From: Brasenia schreberi
Lineage: Eukaryota > Streptophyta > Magnoliopsida > Nymphaeales > Cabombaceae
Assembly (NCBI GenBank): GCA_036023115.1
Contig: JAYKKT010000090.1
Coordinates: forward strand, 35,979,001 to 36,043,000
Length of the DNA: 64,000 bases
Reading direction: 5' to 3'
In this document: in pieces, positions 1-13,100 of the stretch
Layout: each line of letters opens with the position of its first letter
How positions within the stretch are numbered: the first letter of the stretch is position 1
Notes under the pieces: generated by a model
Seen by the model: the letters and a program-made list of their open reading frames with translations, nothing else
Database searches by the model: none
Told to the model about the DNA's origin: nothing
Made by a program: the position numbers and the translations under genes

Positions 1-878
1 TCTAGAAATGTGTAAGTGATGAACGTGGTGTGTTCCTTGGAAATGTTTTTGTTCGACGTCGTGCTTTGGCTCAGGTACAGAAAACAAGGGATGCATCCAC
101 ATGCGCGCACACACAAGGTAATATCAGACCTTAATTTGTTGCACCATTATCATTGTAGTAAAATCATATTTCAATACATTAGGTTTTACGTGCCAATTCA
201 CAGCCCCAGGCCCCTTAACTTTAATTATATGTGGCAGTGACACCTCAAAATAACTTGAGATAAGTCAGCTCTTTGTGTGTTTTTCCTACCTACATTAACA
301 CACAAGGGGCCTCCACACGAGGTTAAGTTGAAGTATCCAGGTGAACACGCAATATCCAGAACACTTCATTACCTTGTCTCATAAGCTTGCTACCGAATCC
401 CCTATCTCCTCCTGTCTTTCATATTTTTTCCCTCAAGTTTCTTTTAACATAACGCTACATAGATCAATATGGTGCGCAACAACCAAGTGTAAGAAAAGGC
501 TGGGTTTTCCTTTTAATACGTAAATGATGATCAAATTGTATGCTCTACTGATCCTGGTCTAACCTGGTACGTATATTACCACTTATGCCAAACGAACATC
601 ACAATAAACTGGATAATCCACTACCATTACAATACAACACATAAATTAAGTTCTTGTAGTTCCGTTACATTTTTTTTGGATTGGCTGCATTTAAGTACTT
701 GGTAAATACTAATTTGAAAAGCACAAGCCAGAGCTTTGACTTGTAAAAACCTTCAGTGAAGGAAGGCAAAGTTTGATGCCTAGGGCGTACATCGGGTGGT
801 GGTCTGTCTAAAACAAGCTTGCCAAATAAAAAGACACCAACCTGTGAAGAATCTTTGGGATCCCCTAATCTCTGGCTG
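1..878. other. Flank beyond the DPB4 3' end, no gene seen
   Basis: AT-rich sequence with only short open frames and no recognisable domain. The part next to position 879 is presumably the 3' UTR and terminator region of the minus-strand DPB4 gene. I see nothing else in it. Confidence 0.5.
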
Positions 879-3800
879 TTATTCTTCATCATCAATAGAA
901 ACATCTTCAGTCTTTGCATTACCTCCACCATCACTGTCATCTACAATTACATTATCGGGTGAGGACTCCTCGCCTGTTTTCCGCTTCCTGCTACCTTCCT
1001 TAGCTTTCTTATCTGTTTTCTCAGCCTTTTTCTTCCTGAAACCTGAAATGAACAAAAAGGGCAGATCAGTTTGAGGGACATTTAGCCATGGGTTGCCGAA
1101 TCTGCATATCAAATAATGGATGGTCTAATATTCAAGGAAAAAGATGTCATTAAGGAATAGAGTGGCGACTCTTCTTCAAGCATGCAAAAGTCAATCAAAT
1201 AACCGATGGCCTGAACTAAGTACAACATTTTAGGAACAAAACCAAGTAAGGACATAAAAGGCAACTATTAGTATGGTGAATTCATTTTTCTTCCATTAAA
1301 TTTGGCTCAGGTTTTTCTTCATAGTTGGAAGCCTTCATTACTGGATTGACTAAAGATGGCAAGTTTCATTAACAAGAATGATTTAATGTGCAGTGTCTTT
1401 AATTTATCATGGGGATATTTTTGGTAGCCAGAGGAAGGCTGGACCACCCCTTTATCTAGAGAGAAATGAATCTAGAAAGCAGTCAGTCGATTGAATATCA
1501 CAGAACTTTCAGAAGGCAAAAAGAAATTGAGAAACGTATATACGTAGCAATGAAACTTCCTTGAAACTTATTTCACAAAAAGAGAATATGTACCGCCCGT
1601 GATGAGCACAAATAACTATTTATTTGAAGCAATATCTGGAGGACCTTTTCAAGACATTGCCTTGCTAGGATGAAATCTTAGCCACAAGCTCCTGCGTAGT
1701 AGCTTTACCATTTTCTGAGGAGAATCTCGGTAGCAATAACTGGAGGACTTTTTCAAGAGGTTCAGAATAGCAGGAAAATAACAGCATGTGCAAACTAAAA
1801 CATGAGTTATATATGAAAACAATCATTAAACATGCAAACAATTGCCTTGTAATAAGAAAGCAGGATCTTGGAATATGTGATATTTTGAAAACATCAAGCT
1901 CTTCTACGATAATATTCCCTTTGAGATATCACGATAAATTTGCCCCACTTATGCTTCACCATTATCTGACATGTTTCTCAAGAAATCAAGATTTTTGAGA
2001 TGTTTAGTCATTAAGAAGGCTTCTAACTTCAAAGAACGTCAATGGAACAAAGATGCCCACAAGGGCAAGCTGAAATTAATTATGAAGACATAAGCAAGAA
2101 ATTTATCACAAATCAATTATGATAAGCCGAAGAAATTGCTAGAGTTTTTGGCATATCCAATTTGATTCCAAGAGAAATGTCATACTCCAGGATGCATGAA
2201 TGACAAGCATATAACAAAAATACACCAGATATTATATTTGATTTTGATTCCAAGCTGAGTTGACATAAAAGAGGGGTTAATGAACTTGCGTAGGCCCACA
2301 AGCCAAGTGGGCCAGCTCCATGCCAGTGGGCATTCTTGGCATATTGGGGCAACCTAGCATTAGACTTAGAAGTGTATGAACTTAGTTGACGCTGCAGATC
2401 CTGACCAATTAAATTTGATGATAATAATCAGAGAAAAATAAGCCATCAATTCGAAGATTACAACAACTAAGCCTTTTCCCATACTAGATGGGGTCGGCTA
2501 CATAGATTCTTCTTTGTTTCCACAGAGCCCTATCATAATTTGTAGAATCCATGGTAAATAAGTCCGACAAAGTTTTAAGCTATCTGTCGGAATCCTAACG
2601 AACCCTCCTCCTTTATCCGTGCTTGGAACCGGCCATGCAAAGGTGTTCCCTTACATGGGCAGAGTTCGAAGATTCTTACAATAAATAAAGAAAACCTATG
2701 AAACAGTAAAAGAAAAAGAAAGGCAAGGAAGATGGAGTGGAAAGTAAGTAAACAAGAAAATTGCAAGATAAGCACTGAAAGGCATGACAAAGACTTGGAG
2801 GATGCTCATCACTTTCAAGCTACAAGCTTAAACTCAAACTGCTGATGGAATCTAGGACAATTGATGGTTAACATGGTTTCTACCTACATAAATCACCAAA
2901 AGGATGAACTCTTTCATACTAAGTGAGGTTGACGAAAAAAATTATGGGTTCTTAGTTTCCATTTTGAACTTAGTTTACACTCCCACCTGTTTCTAACAGT
3001 CAAAGATCATATATTATGGTTTTCTTCCACGATTTTTTAATTCTTCCTGGCGTCTTGATAGTCTAAAGCACTAAATTCTCACATATATGCATAACACCAT
3101 CTCTCATATAATCAATGACCTTAAATATTTCTAACTCATTGTATATTCTATTTGTGGGGTGCATGGATGTAATTTGTAAGTATAGGTCCATATTCACACA
3201 TACAGACAAATATGCAGTATAGTGATGATGGGAGTTTGCTATGTGATTCAAGTATCACGGATTCCCTTCATACCGCATCTGTATCATACGCATCACAACA
3301 TTGCTGTACAATATGATATTCTATGACAAGTCACTTCGGCAAGTGCCAACAACAACTGCTTCTCTCTAAAAGTCCCATTACACAATCAGCCAAATGAGAC
3401 AACACAAGTTGTGCAGAAGTGTTGGCAGTCAAGGACAGAGATTACTTCTATTGCTATCCAGAGACAACATATCTAACTTTACCTTCTGGGTGTCAGAGCT
3501 CCTTTATTAAGAAAAACGTCAGTGAGTGTTAATATGCCAGCCTGTAAGTTAATTTTAGAGCTTGATTCATGACATAAATTCATAAAGAAAAAGTTAATGC
3601 CCAAATAATACTCATCAAGCGTCCTTGTGGCAGTGAAGTCTGAGCAAAACAGTCATTGGCAAGTCTCCTTGACCAATGGCGCCATTTTTCAGCCAATGTG
3701 GACCCAAGCAACTGCTTTTGTTTGATTGTCATCCATTTCAATCAAACGAAAATCTCTATAGGGAGAAAGGAATCAATAAATCGAGACCAACAGCGCAAGC

Positions 3801-4654
3801 TTCCAGAACCCAATGGATCCTCATCAAGCGAGCTTGAGTGTGATGACGAACGCGAGTAGAAAGTTATTGCAAAAAGAAAGATTCAGCAGCTCGTTAATTA
3901 GTGAAGATTAGCAAAATGACAAAACCATTAAAATCATTCAACAGGTTCTATAACGAAGTCCCCCAGGACTTATAAAGATTAAGAATTCCGACGAATACCT
4001 GTGCATTCATTGGTAACTTCAAAGCAATTCTGTTTCACCATAACTACAAGTAAAGATAAGCTGCGCCATCTCTGTTAAGGTCCAGATTTCCCTTTTACAC
4101 GAGAGAATCAGCACACCAAGAAGCTCAACAAAACGGAAATACACCAATAAAGGGATTACCCTCTTATATTCAATCGCGACAAGATTCTACGAAAGTGTCC
4201 CGATCAAAACTAACAAAAGAAACTGATAAAAAAACACTAAAATATCGCAAATATATGAGATGTATAGGTCGTAAAAAACAACAATTACCATTCAAAGAAG
4301 CCCCAAGGGGGCCGACGAATTCCTGAAACTCAATCTCCTCCAGCGCTTTGAAGACGTCCTCCGCATTGACGGTCTGCCGCTTCGATTCCTTGCAGATGTC
4401 ATTAGCCCTAAAAGAGAAACAAAATAGAAAAACTCAATCGATAGAGGAAGAAGATAAGTGAAGGAAAGTAGAAGGAAGAAAAGGGAAGATTTGTACGTCG
4501 CAGAGAGATAGTGAACGAAGATTCTAGCGCTCTCCGAGAAGGCAAGGAGCGCGTCCTTGTTAATGGTGACGTCCGATTCACCATGAGAGAGCTGGGCGAT
4601 CTTCTCCTTGACGATTCTCTTCACGTTTGCCCTCGGAAGCTCTTCCACCTCCAT
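879..4654 (-). CDS. DPB4: DNA polymerase epsilon subunit, histone-fold (DPB4/NF-YB11/POLE3-like)
   Basis: A histone-fold partner in the replicative DNA polymerase epsilon complex in the nucleus, related to human POLE3 and plant NF-YB11. Three coding exons read 4654-4497, 4407-4289 and 1042-879, all with GT-AG borders, giving 146 residues. The start is the ATG at 4654, opening MEVEELPRANVKRIV; the codon just upstream is TTG. The histone fold covers roughly residues 5-85, with DALLAFSESARIFVHYLSAT and NDICKESKRQTVNAEDV typical of the family. The last exon is a Lys/Glu/Asp-rich tail (FRKKKAEKTDKKAKE, ending SIDDEE), usual for this subunit. The second intron is 3.2 kb and holds a SINE-like insertion at 2460-2664. 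A small extra exon in that intron cannot be excluded, but direct joining keeps the frame and matches the family (SLNG/FRKKK). Confidence 0.88.
2460..2664 (-). mobile_element. 205-bp SINE-like element with an RTE LINE-type 3' end
   Basis: Read on the minus strand it starts near CTGCCCATGTAAGG and ends in the RTE-type tail GTATGGGAAAAGGCTTAGTT plus GTT units. A 10-bp direct repeat TTCGAAGATT flanks it (2450-2459 and 2665-2674), marking an insertion. A second copy with the same two ends lies at 63366-63571. It sits in the second intron of DPB4. Confidence 0.7.
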
Positions 4655-5976
4655 CAATTTTGCCGGTCTCCTCGTAGCTTGGGCTCCCGTATCTTTTTCC
4701 TACCCCGACCCCGGGTTTGTGACCGGATCGGGTTGGGTCGGCAATTTCGAGTTCTCAATACTGTTGTGCCGTGTCACCTCGTGTTCGTGTCTCAACTGAA
4801 ATTGGCATTGATTTCGGGTCATACTCTTGTGTCGGTTCATCCTCGTCTCGTGACAAAACAAGACTTGTGTGGTATCATCTCGTGTTCGTGACCCAATTGA
4901 AATTGGCATTCATTTTGGGTCATACTCTTGAATCGGTTCATCCTCGTTTCGTGACAAAACAAGACAACTTGAATACGAAACCCGATTTTTATGTAATATA
5001 TGAAATTGTCACCTCTAACTCGAAACTCACTATGGTCAAGGTGCCGTTGGACAGGCCCTGTTAAAATTTGAGTACTCAAAAGCTCGAAAAGTAATGAGAT
5101 CAACCACGTATTCCATACCGATTTTTTCTCCCCAGAAGAAGGTTTGGGGAGTTTGTAGGATCAATTCTTGTTAATGATGATCATGGTTTTTAGATTAACC
5201 TCTACAAATTCCTGCAGGTAAACATGGTCGGTTCAAAACTGGACCGACGGTTTCAATCAAAACTGTCCTTAGTTCGGTTTCAGCTATACCTTCAGAGCCA
5301 ACAGTTCAAAACTAGACCCACGGTTCATGGTTTTATATTTTTTGAATTCCATTATTTTATATACTTTTACTGTTTTTACCGGAAACAAGAACCAATGTTT
5401 TCCGGTTCCTAGTTTCGAGTAAGCCGGACGTGTCTACCTACAGGAGAATCTCAGTGCTGTTAATCTCTGCGGATCACTGTAGAACCAAGAAAAATTAGAT
5501 CTTTGTTTTCAGCTTTTAAGAATTCAGTCCTGTTATGGTCGCTTGTTATCATAATACAACTAATATTTACTTGGCGTTTGTATATAAAAGGTTCTTTTAT
5601 CGACGCTATCGACATTTACTTTTATTTATCACCGATCTTCCGCTGTTCTCTCGCCAGATTTGTAACTGAGTGATACCATGTCCATGCACGAAGATGATTA
5701 TAAAATGGGCTGCTGCTCAGTAGCGCCTTCTGCTGTACTGGTTGGATGTAAAAAGCTCTTAAGCACAAAGGCGTTTATTTGATGCTCAAAACCTGTCTTT
5801 TACTAAGCCATCACCCTCCCTTCAGATCACACTCATAAGCCAGAATATATCCTCCAATCTCTTTTAATAGAATATTATGTACCAAACAGATATATCGAAT
5901 ACAGGCGTTTTATTATCATACAGTGACTACAAACCAGAGCTGTGAAATTACTATTTCACAGGTGCAAGTTTGCACT
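4655..5976. other. Spacer upstream of DPB4: promoter side plus repeats
   Basis: This holds the 5' flank of DPB4 and the 3' flank of the next minus-strand gene. It contains a two-copy tandem repeat (4778-4970) and, at 5221-5410, a block rich in CGGTTC-like words that recurs at 28560-29190 and 59690-60440. No open frame here resembles a known protein. Confidence 0.5.
4778..4970. repeat. Two-copy tandem repeat, period 101 bp
   Basis: The stretch starting CTCGTGTTCGTG at 4778 recurs at 4879 with the same order of words (AAATTGGCATT, GGGTCATACTCTTG, CGGTTCATCCTCGT, GTGACAAAACAAGAC). A few substitutions separate the copies. It begins about 120 bp upstream of the DPB4 start codon. Confidence 0.8.
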
Positions 5977-6857
5977 TCATCCTTGAACCCTCGAGAGCTC
6001 CACAGATTTCTGAAGTGCTGCTAAAAGACTTTTCATTATCCTTGGCTCGCCCGGCGGTGCTTGATCTTTGAAGGGTCCATTTCGCAGTGCGCGAAAGATC
6101 GGACCAGACCCATCAGTTGCAGCCTTGCAGGGAACACCAAGCAGTCTATGTAAACATACTCCTGTGTCTTGCCATCTTTGATCTCAATGAAACCTAGCCT
6201 AACTCCACCATCCACCTTGTCTACCTAAGAACATTCAAGCATTATAGCAAAAGGAATTAATGCATATCTTGGTAAATCGCCAGTTAGAACCATTCACAAA
6301 TGTCGTTTGTTTGTGTGTGAAGAAATTAATGCATAGCAAACAGAGAAGACTCTTGTAAAGGAATCCAAAGAGAGCAGTAAACGCATAAAGCTAACCTTTA
6401 GAGGCACAGGAAGGGGAAGATTTGCTCCTTGGCAAAGACTGTTCGCCCACTGTCACGTTCGGGTAATTTTCAACTTGTAGAAAGCAAAATAACTCGCTAA
6501 TTAATGCAAATTCTCTCTCTGTCTCTCACAAAACAACAACAACAACAACAACAAAGTTACCTGGAAGAGTAAGATCTCAAACCTCTGAACATTGATATCA
6601 GAGGGAAGCTTGATGGTTCCTAACGAGATGGGTTCTTCGTAGCCCTCCGACGCAGCTATACCTTCGCCTCCAGCAGCTGCCTTTACAGTGAGGAGAAGGC
6701 GCCCAGTATGGCGATTAGAGAGCTTGAGTTCTGTCCTCCTACCACCATCTACAAAGAGCTTCCTCTCTAACGATGATGATGTAGTTGCAGAGAAGAGGAT
6801 ATGGCGCCGAATGTACGAGCGGCACGGGGAGAGATGGACGACGGAAATGGCAGCCAT
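5977..6857 (-). CDS. Chloroplast-targeted conserved protein of unknown function, with apparent frameshift
   Basis: Three exons: 6857-6561 (99 codons), 6449-6396 (18 codons) and 6224-5977, with GT-AG borders and phase 0 at both introns. The start is the ATG at 6857; the upstream extension of the frame begins with GTG. The first ~60 residues (MAAISVVHLSPCRSYIRRH..., ending LLLTVKAAAGGEG) are Ser/Arg-rich and poor in acidic residues, like a plastid transit peptide. The mature part includes EEPISLGTIKLPSDINVQ, WANSLCQGANLPLPVPLK and VDKVDGGVRLGFIEIKDGK. Near 6125-6138, after TGC TTG GTG TTC CCT, the reading frame must shift by one base to continue into DGSGPIFRALRNGPFKDQ and PPGEPRIMKSLLAALQKS with the stop at 5977. 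The space is too small for an intron, so it is a 1-nt deletion or a sequence error. The fold resembles small plastid proteins of the DUF7148 kind, but I am not sure of the family. Confidence 0.72.
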
Positions 6858-9800
6858 TGATCCGTTGGGGAAACCACAGAGGGAAGACAGCACTCCCCAT
6901 TTTATACCGTTTTGTGGATATTGAGAATACAGATTACAGCCCCAAATGAATCAGCTTTTCAGAAAAAGAGCCTCACGCTCACGATCTTTCAGGAACACAT
7001 TTAAGAGCTTTTCCGAACGTCTCTTTTGTTCTTCATTTCCAAATAATCCCCCTCTTCATCAGTAAGTTTTTTTATTATTTTCTTCCACAACACTTTATGG
7101 ACTTCGTTGTAAAAGGGTTTGATTTGAGCTTTGTGATAACCATCAACAGTCTAACAAAGCCCTTCTCCTTTCACTTTCGGGCTGGTTGAACAGAAATAGA
7201 CACGACCAAAGTAGTTTGGATATTTGGAGCGATAATTTACAAAGTTAGACATTAGCTAATTAATACTTTAAGAGGCAAAAGAATGATTCTCTAAATTATT
7301 AAAAGGTACAAGAAAACATTTGAAATTAACTGTTAAGATGACATGAGATCAGGCTTTATGATCCATGTAACCAACCCTATTTAGTGTGAGGAAAGGCTTG
7401 AGTTGGTTTACTTTGAACTCGACTTACTTTTGGTTGGTATTTGATTATGAGGCCTAATACTATGAAACCCCTCGTAATCAAACACGGCCTCAACACAGTA
7501 AACTTTTTTCCCAATAACGAGTCCCATCAACGGCCCACCAATTCCGTAGTCTCTAATCAAACACCCCCTAGAGGCTTCGGTTCAGCATTTCAGGTCCGAG
7601 GCACTTGGCAGGTGGTACCATTCTACATAGGGCCTAGAAAGGATGATTAAGGGATCTTCCATCAAAGTTTGCTCCCCTTTGATGGTTCGAACACCACACA
7701 AAGGGTGTTGTACGTCTGTCGTTGGGTCATTATACACATTCCTAACATGACCTGATAAGGTTCAAGTCAGCCACCATTATTCTTCCTGCTTCACATCTTG
7801 AAGAACACTTCTTCCTCTAAAATTTAATACAAACAGACAAGTAGGATGGCACAATAGGTTTTAAGTTTTAAATGGAGTCGAAGTGAAACATCTTAGCCTT
7901 AAAATCATATATTCATAAGGCATTAGAATATCTTTTCTAAGTTTATAAAACCCCAAGTTAAGGAATTAGTTGTATATCATGATATGCTATGATAAAAACC
8001 AATGAGACCAATAAATGGGCTTTTAAGATATCTCCAATACTGTCTTGAGCCCTCCAAAATCTTTAGGCTCCAAATTTTTGGACTGCACTATTAAAGTGTA
8101 AGCATCCAAATTTGTTGAACATACTTAAATAAAGCCGATTTTAATCTTAAAACTTCAGGAATCAAACTTGTGTCGAGACACTCCCGAGCATATTTCGATG
8201 CGCATACACATGAAAAGGTATGTGCATGTGATACTTTCTGATGTACTGACACTGTACACTTTAGTTCACACACATGCTGGTAGTAGTATTTCATGAATAG
8301 TCAAGGGCAGAAAAGCACATGAATATTCCATGACCGTTCACATAATACACATGCACATTGTAATACTAAGTTACGCAATCGGGAGTTTTTGATAAAAAGA
8401 GAGGCCTTTTTTGGGGCTACAATGGGGAGGCCGAAGCCAGCCGGGTAACGAACACAACCTAACAGTCAACTGCGTTATTTTCATAGATTTGTGCATTGTA
8501 AAGTCATGCTCCCTAGCCACTTAAAATTTCCAGTACACATGCACCTATAAGCCTCATAATCTCACTTTTTATTCCCTAGTCAGTTCCTACCTTCACTTCC
8601 TTGTTGAAACCTTGTCATTTCAGCATTTGCAATGAATAGCATGTGAATCTGTACGTATATGATCCTCTTTTCAAGATAGTTAGTGTCTCCATGCATTCGT
8701 AGGTGTGGATACTTTAACATGGAGCTGCATATACCAATTGATTCAAGAAAAACAAACCTGAAAGGAATCTTGCATGATGCTGCAGATGAATTTACTGGAG
8801 ATATTACAGACAAATATGCAAAAGGAAGCTTTTGAACATCTATTTTATTTTGTTTGTTTGTGAAATAAGTATCATAAATTAGATGAAGCCCAAGAAGGAA
8901 AAAACCCAATTCAACCTGACCAGAGGTTCCAAGAGAGGAACACATTCAAAGACTTTGTTCGGTAGTTTCTATTGTCTCTACTTTCCACTTTGGACCCCTG
9001 CAATGAAATTAAAGGATCATGTCATAACAAGGTATATTGTTTGATCAAATATATTCCTGTTTCTTCGTAACAGCATTGTGCAATATGTGAATCCATAAGA
9101 TTGTACTTGAGCATTAAATAATCAACAATATAGTTATAAAAGACACTGATTGAGACGAAAAGCAAGACATTTTGAAGATATCATGAGCATTTCCCATACA
9201 TGGTTTACATGAAAGGGGAAACTGTTATAGAAAAGAAATAATAAATCTCTTCTTCCAACAAAAGAAAGAATCAGCAAAGGATGAAATATAAATGGTTCAA
9301 CCAACTTATTGCATAAGTTGATACGCGATACGTTACCTACCTTTCCTCGTTTGTTATGCAGCATATTAACCAGAAACAAAAGAAATCAACCATTCAGACA
9401 ACATTTTTACTCGCTTTTAAATGGCTTGAAGCTACATATCAAACAGATGAGCTATGCGACACATGCCCTGGGACCAATCATCCTAGCCTCGGAGTTTAAA
9501 ATAGAATGGCTAGTAAAACACACCCAGTTACTGAACAGCATGCAAGTTCATAACGGCCATTAACACCCAACGGGAATACTACAAGCTTTTAGTGTGTCTA
9601 TTATTTATTTTCTCTTCTTATGAGGTCTTCCCCTGTAATTCTAGATAGAAAAGGATACTTTTCTACACAACATCAACATACTCCCTAGAACTAAAAGTAA
9701 GTCATAAGAGTAGAAAGTCTTAACAATGATGTCAACTTTTATCCATAGCAGTTCATCTGGGCCATGAAGGCAGAATGGCAATGTCATAGGCAGCCTGGCC

Positions 9801-10131
9801 TAGGGATCAGAACACCTGGAATTTCAGACTAAAAGGGTAAGGACAATTCCATCCAATTTCCATTCACAAGCCACAGTTCAAGGCAAGGAGGCTCCTGGTC
9901 AATTAACAAGGGTTCGTCTAGCCCATTGATAGATCATGAGAAATCAATATAAGTGTATCCCAAGAAAAGGTGGATCAAGAAATATGGCCCACAAATGACT
10001 CCGGCAGGCCAGGTGGAACACAATTAGTGTTGAAGCAGTTTGATCGGTGGCATGCTGATTCAAAATCTCATACACGTAAAACTAGAAACCAAAAGTGCAA
10101 CATACCTCCAAAAATGAGAAGTTATGAGAGC
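6858..10131. other. Intergenic spacer between the plastid-protein gene and CPA
   Basis: Promoter side of the 6857 gene on the left and 3' flank of CPA on the right. A small inverted repeat lies at 7440-7482. The remaining open frames are short and resemble nothing known. Confidence 0.5.
7440..7482. repeat. Short inverted repeat (possible hairpin or MITE remnant)
   Basis: TTTGATTATGAGG at 7440-7452 can pair with CCTCGTAATCAAA at 7470-7482 with one wobble. A third similar word (CTAATCAAACACC) follows near 7554-7566, suggesting the end of a decayed MITE-like element. Confidence 0.45.
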
Positions 10132-13100
10132 TTAGATGTCCTTCTGGTGTCCATCTAATGTTAGCAATACTTTGTATAGGTCTGGACGCCGATCCCTGAA
10201 TATTCCCCAACTGTGCCTCTTGGATTTTATTTCATCCAAGTTGAACTCAGCTACCAGAACATCTTCGTCCTTATCATTGGCTCTGGCAACAATCTCACCA
10301 GTCGGACCTATTTATTCCATTGAATTTTAAAGATCAACAAAAGAATGTCAGATAAGTAAAAGTTGTACCTACTAAAATCAATAAAACAGATGATATCCAT
10401 CTCAAAATTAAAACTTATACCTGTTATAAATGAGTTTCCATAGAATATAATTGAACTCTTCCCATGCTCTGTCTCGATTATCTCCTTCCCAATTCTATTG
10501 GATGCTACTAGTGGCACCTGAGGAGTGCATCGGGCATGATTTTCAAGCTATGCCAAATCATAAAAAGGGAGATTGTCTTAAAATTACTAACCAAATTTGC
10601 CCCAGCATGGCCTTGCATTACTCGCATCCAATGTTCATGAGAATCAAGTTCATCATCTTGTGGTTCACTACCGATTGCAGTTGGATAGAATAAGATTTCA
10701 GCACCCTGAAGAACCATAGCTCGTGCTCCTTCTGGGAACCACTGGTCCCAACAAATAGCTGCAAGTTGACAAAAGAAAGCTTTCAGCTACACGGCCATTG
10801 GTTCACAACTAATCAGCATCCCAATTTTCTTCCAGACTATCTTGGATAAGACGGAAGCAAGACTACCTAGTTATGGAGACACTTTATATAAGGCATTCTA
10901 CTTACCGACCCCAATAGTAGCGAATTTTGTCTTAAAGACCTGCATTCATAGTGCTGATAACTATAGTCAGCATTCCCAACACACAAAAGGCATGAACAAA
11001 TGAGGAAAAGAAAAGGGGCATAACTGAAAATAACTAACAGTATACCTTGAACCCGGTGTCACCAGGGTTAAAGTAGAATTTTTCTTGATACCCTGCACCA
11101 CCAGAAAAGCTTTTCAAGATATTGCCAACGAATCAGGAACGATGCCACTAAGGTAGCAAAAGTCACAGCGGTCTCACCTGGTCCATCTGGTATATGTGAT
11201 TTCCTGTATAGACCAAGATCTGTGCCATCAGCATCAATTACAGCGACTGAATTATAATGAGCATTATTTGCCGCCTCAAAAAAACTGACTGGAATAACAA
11301 CACCCAACTCTTTGGCAATTTCTTGCATCCTGTCAATATAGAAAATATACAGCAGAAAATCACATTCTCTTCCAATGCAAGGGAATTAATTAGCAATTCT
11401 TTTGTCTAATATTAGCTATTGAAAATGAACAGCTCCACATATCCAACGTGTTTTACCTCTGAACTGTGGGGTGGTCTTTATAAGGCTTTGCTCTCTTAAA
11501 GAAGTCTTGTCTTTGGGCCTGGCAGAAGTAATAACCTTCAAACAGTTCCTGCATATCACAAATCAAAAGACATGATATGCGGCTAATTTAGAAAATCTGA
11601 AAGCTTCATGATAATAATCTCTACTCTAGTATAACAAGTTCAGACTCTTTCAATCTCAAAAAAGGAAATTTCTGAATTGGAATCAGAAGAAGTGCTTCAT
11701 TAGAATGAGAAAGAGAAAAGGAGCAAATTGTCGCAAGGAATAATCCTCACCATCTGCATCCTACACATTCAATCATGGACCACTATAGACCAAGAATTTG
11801 ACTTCTATGTTAATTCATAAAATAAAATCTTAAAATGGTGATATCAGGAGATCTCAAAAATTCAATTTCCACAGATTTAAAACAGCAACATCTTGGCAAA
11901 AGTAAATACAGCAAAATGACTATTGAAATGTCATTTCATACACAATCAAGATTGACCTAAAAGAACATGTGAAAAGCGCAATTATATGTTATTCGTTAAC
12001 ATGATAAGAAACAGAAAAATTAGCAACTGTATCTCTGTACTGTATTATCAATAAATGTCGACATATTAATTGACTTAGGGCTCAAGTTTGAAATTTTGAT
12101 TTTATGCATTTACTTATGAGAGAGAGAGATAGCTGACCCTGTCTAGTATGGGAAAAGGCTTAGTTGTTGTTGTAGTTGTTGTTGTACTTATGAGAGAGAG
12201 AGAGAGAGAGAGAGAGGGAAAGAGCACTAAGTTTGAAATTTAGATTATGCGCTAATGAGAACATTGACACTCTAACATTGGGTTGAACAACAAGCAAGAA
12301 GATAAGTCCTTCCAAAAATAGGTAACCACAAAGCATGATCTATCTATCTCTAAGACTCTATGTGCTTTATCCTCTCATGAAAGTTTAGACCTGTCACCCA
12401 TGTGATGTGGTAGTCTGGTTGCTTTTATGCAACAGATTTCTTGCCTCAAGTTACACATTTGCACCTCTTAAAAGTCACTCTATACACAGAATCTTTGCAT
12501 ATATGTCATGACCCTACTCAACAGTGACTTTCCATTTCTCATAATTGAGAAGAAAACAGGAACCACATATCATCAGACGAAAAAGATGACAGGTAAATGA
12601 CGAATGTGAGAACTAAACATCTGCAGTTTGGCTTGAGATGAGACATACTTCTCTATTATATTATTCACGGTGGATATTCTGATTCTTTTTAGCTTTATTT
12701 GTTCTCCACAACTGTCTTTCCTTCCATATTCATTCACCTTTGGTTTTGTAGTACCTCTTCTCATATTTGTTTAACATCACTGATCAATTGAATTCTTCAT
12801 GTTATCTAGACCAGTTTTACATTTACACTATTTTTACATTTCCTTCTACTCTGATCGTCTATGACTCCACCTGAGATGTCCTTACAGCATCATCATGTAC
12901 CCTCCCTTCCTCCATCCTTTTCTTATCCTTTGTTGGGATAAGACAAAGGATAAGGCCTCATCATTATCTTCCATATGTTTATGTGATTATATGCATGTTT
13001 TCCCCTCCCTCCTTCCCTCATCATCATCGTCATCCACATGTTTATGTAATTATGTGCAAGTTTCCAACCTTTGGCTGTTGTTTGTGTCTTATGTGGAGAC

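Noticed and set aside
6120..6225. An extra intron to explain the frame change in the plastid-protein gene
   Set aside because: Only 14 nt separate the two clear coding parts; no plant intron is that short and no GT-AG pair fits.
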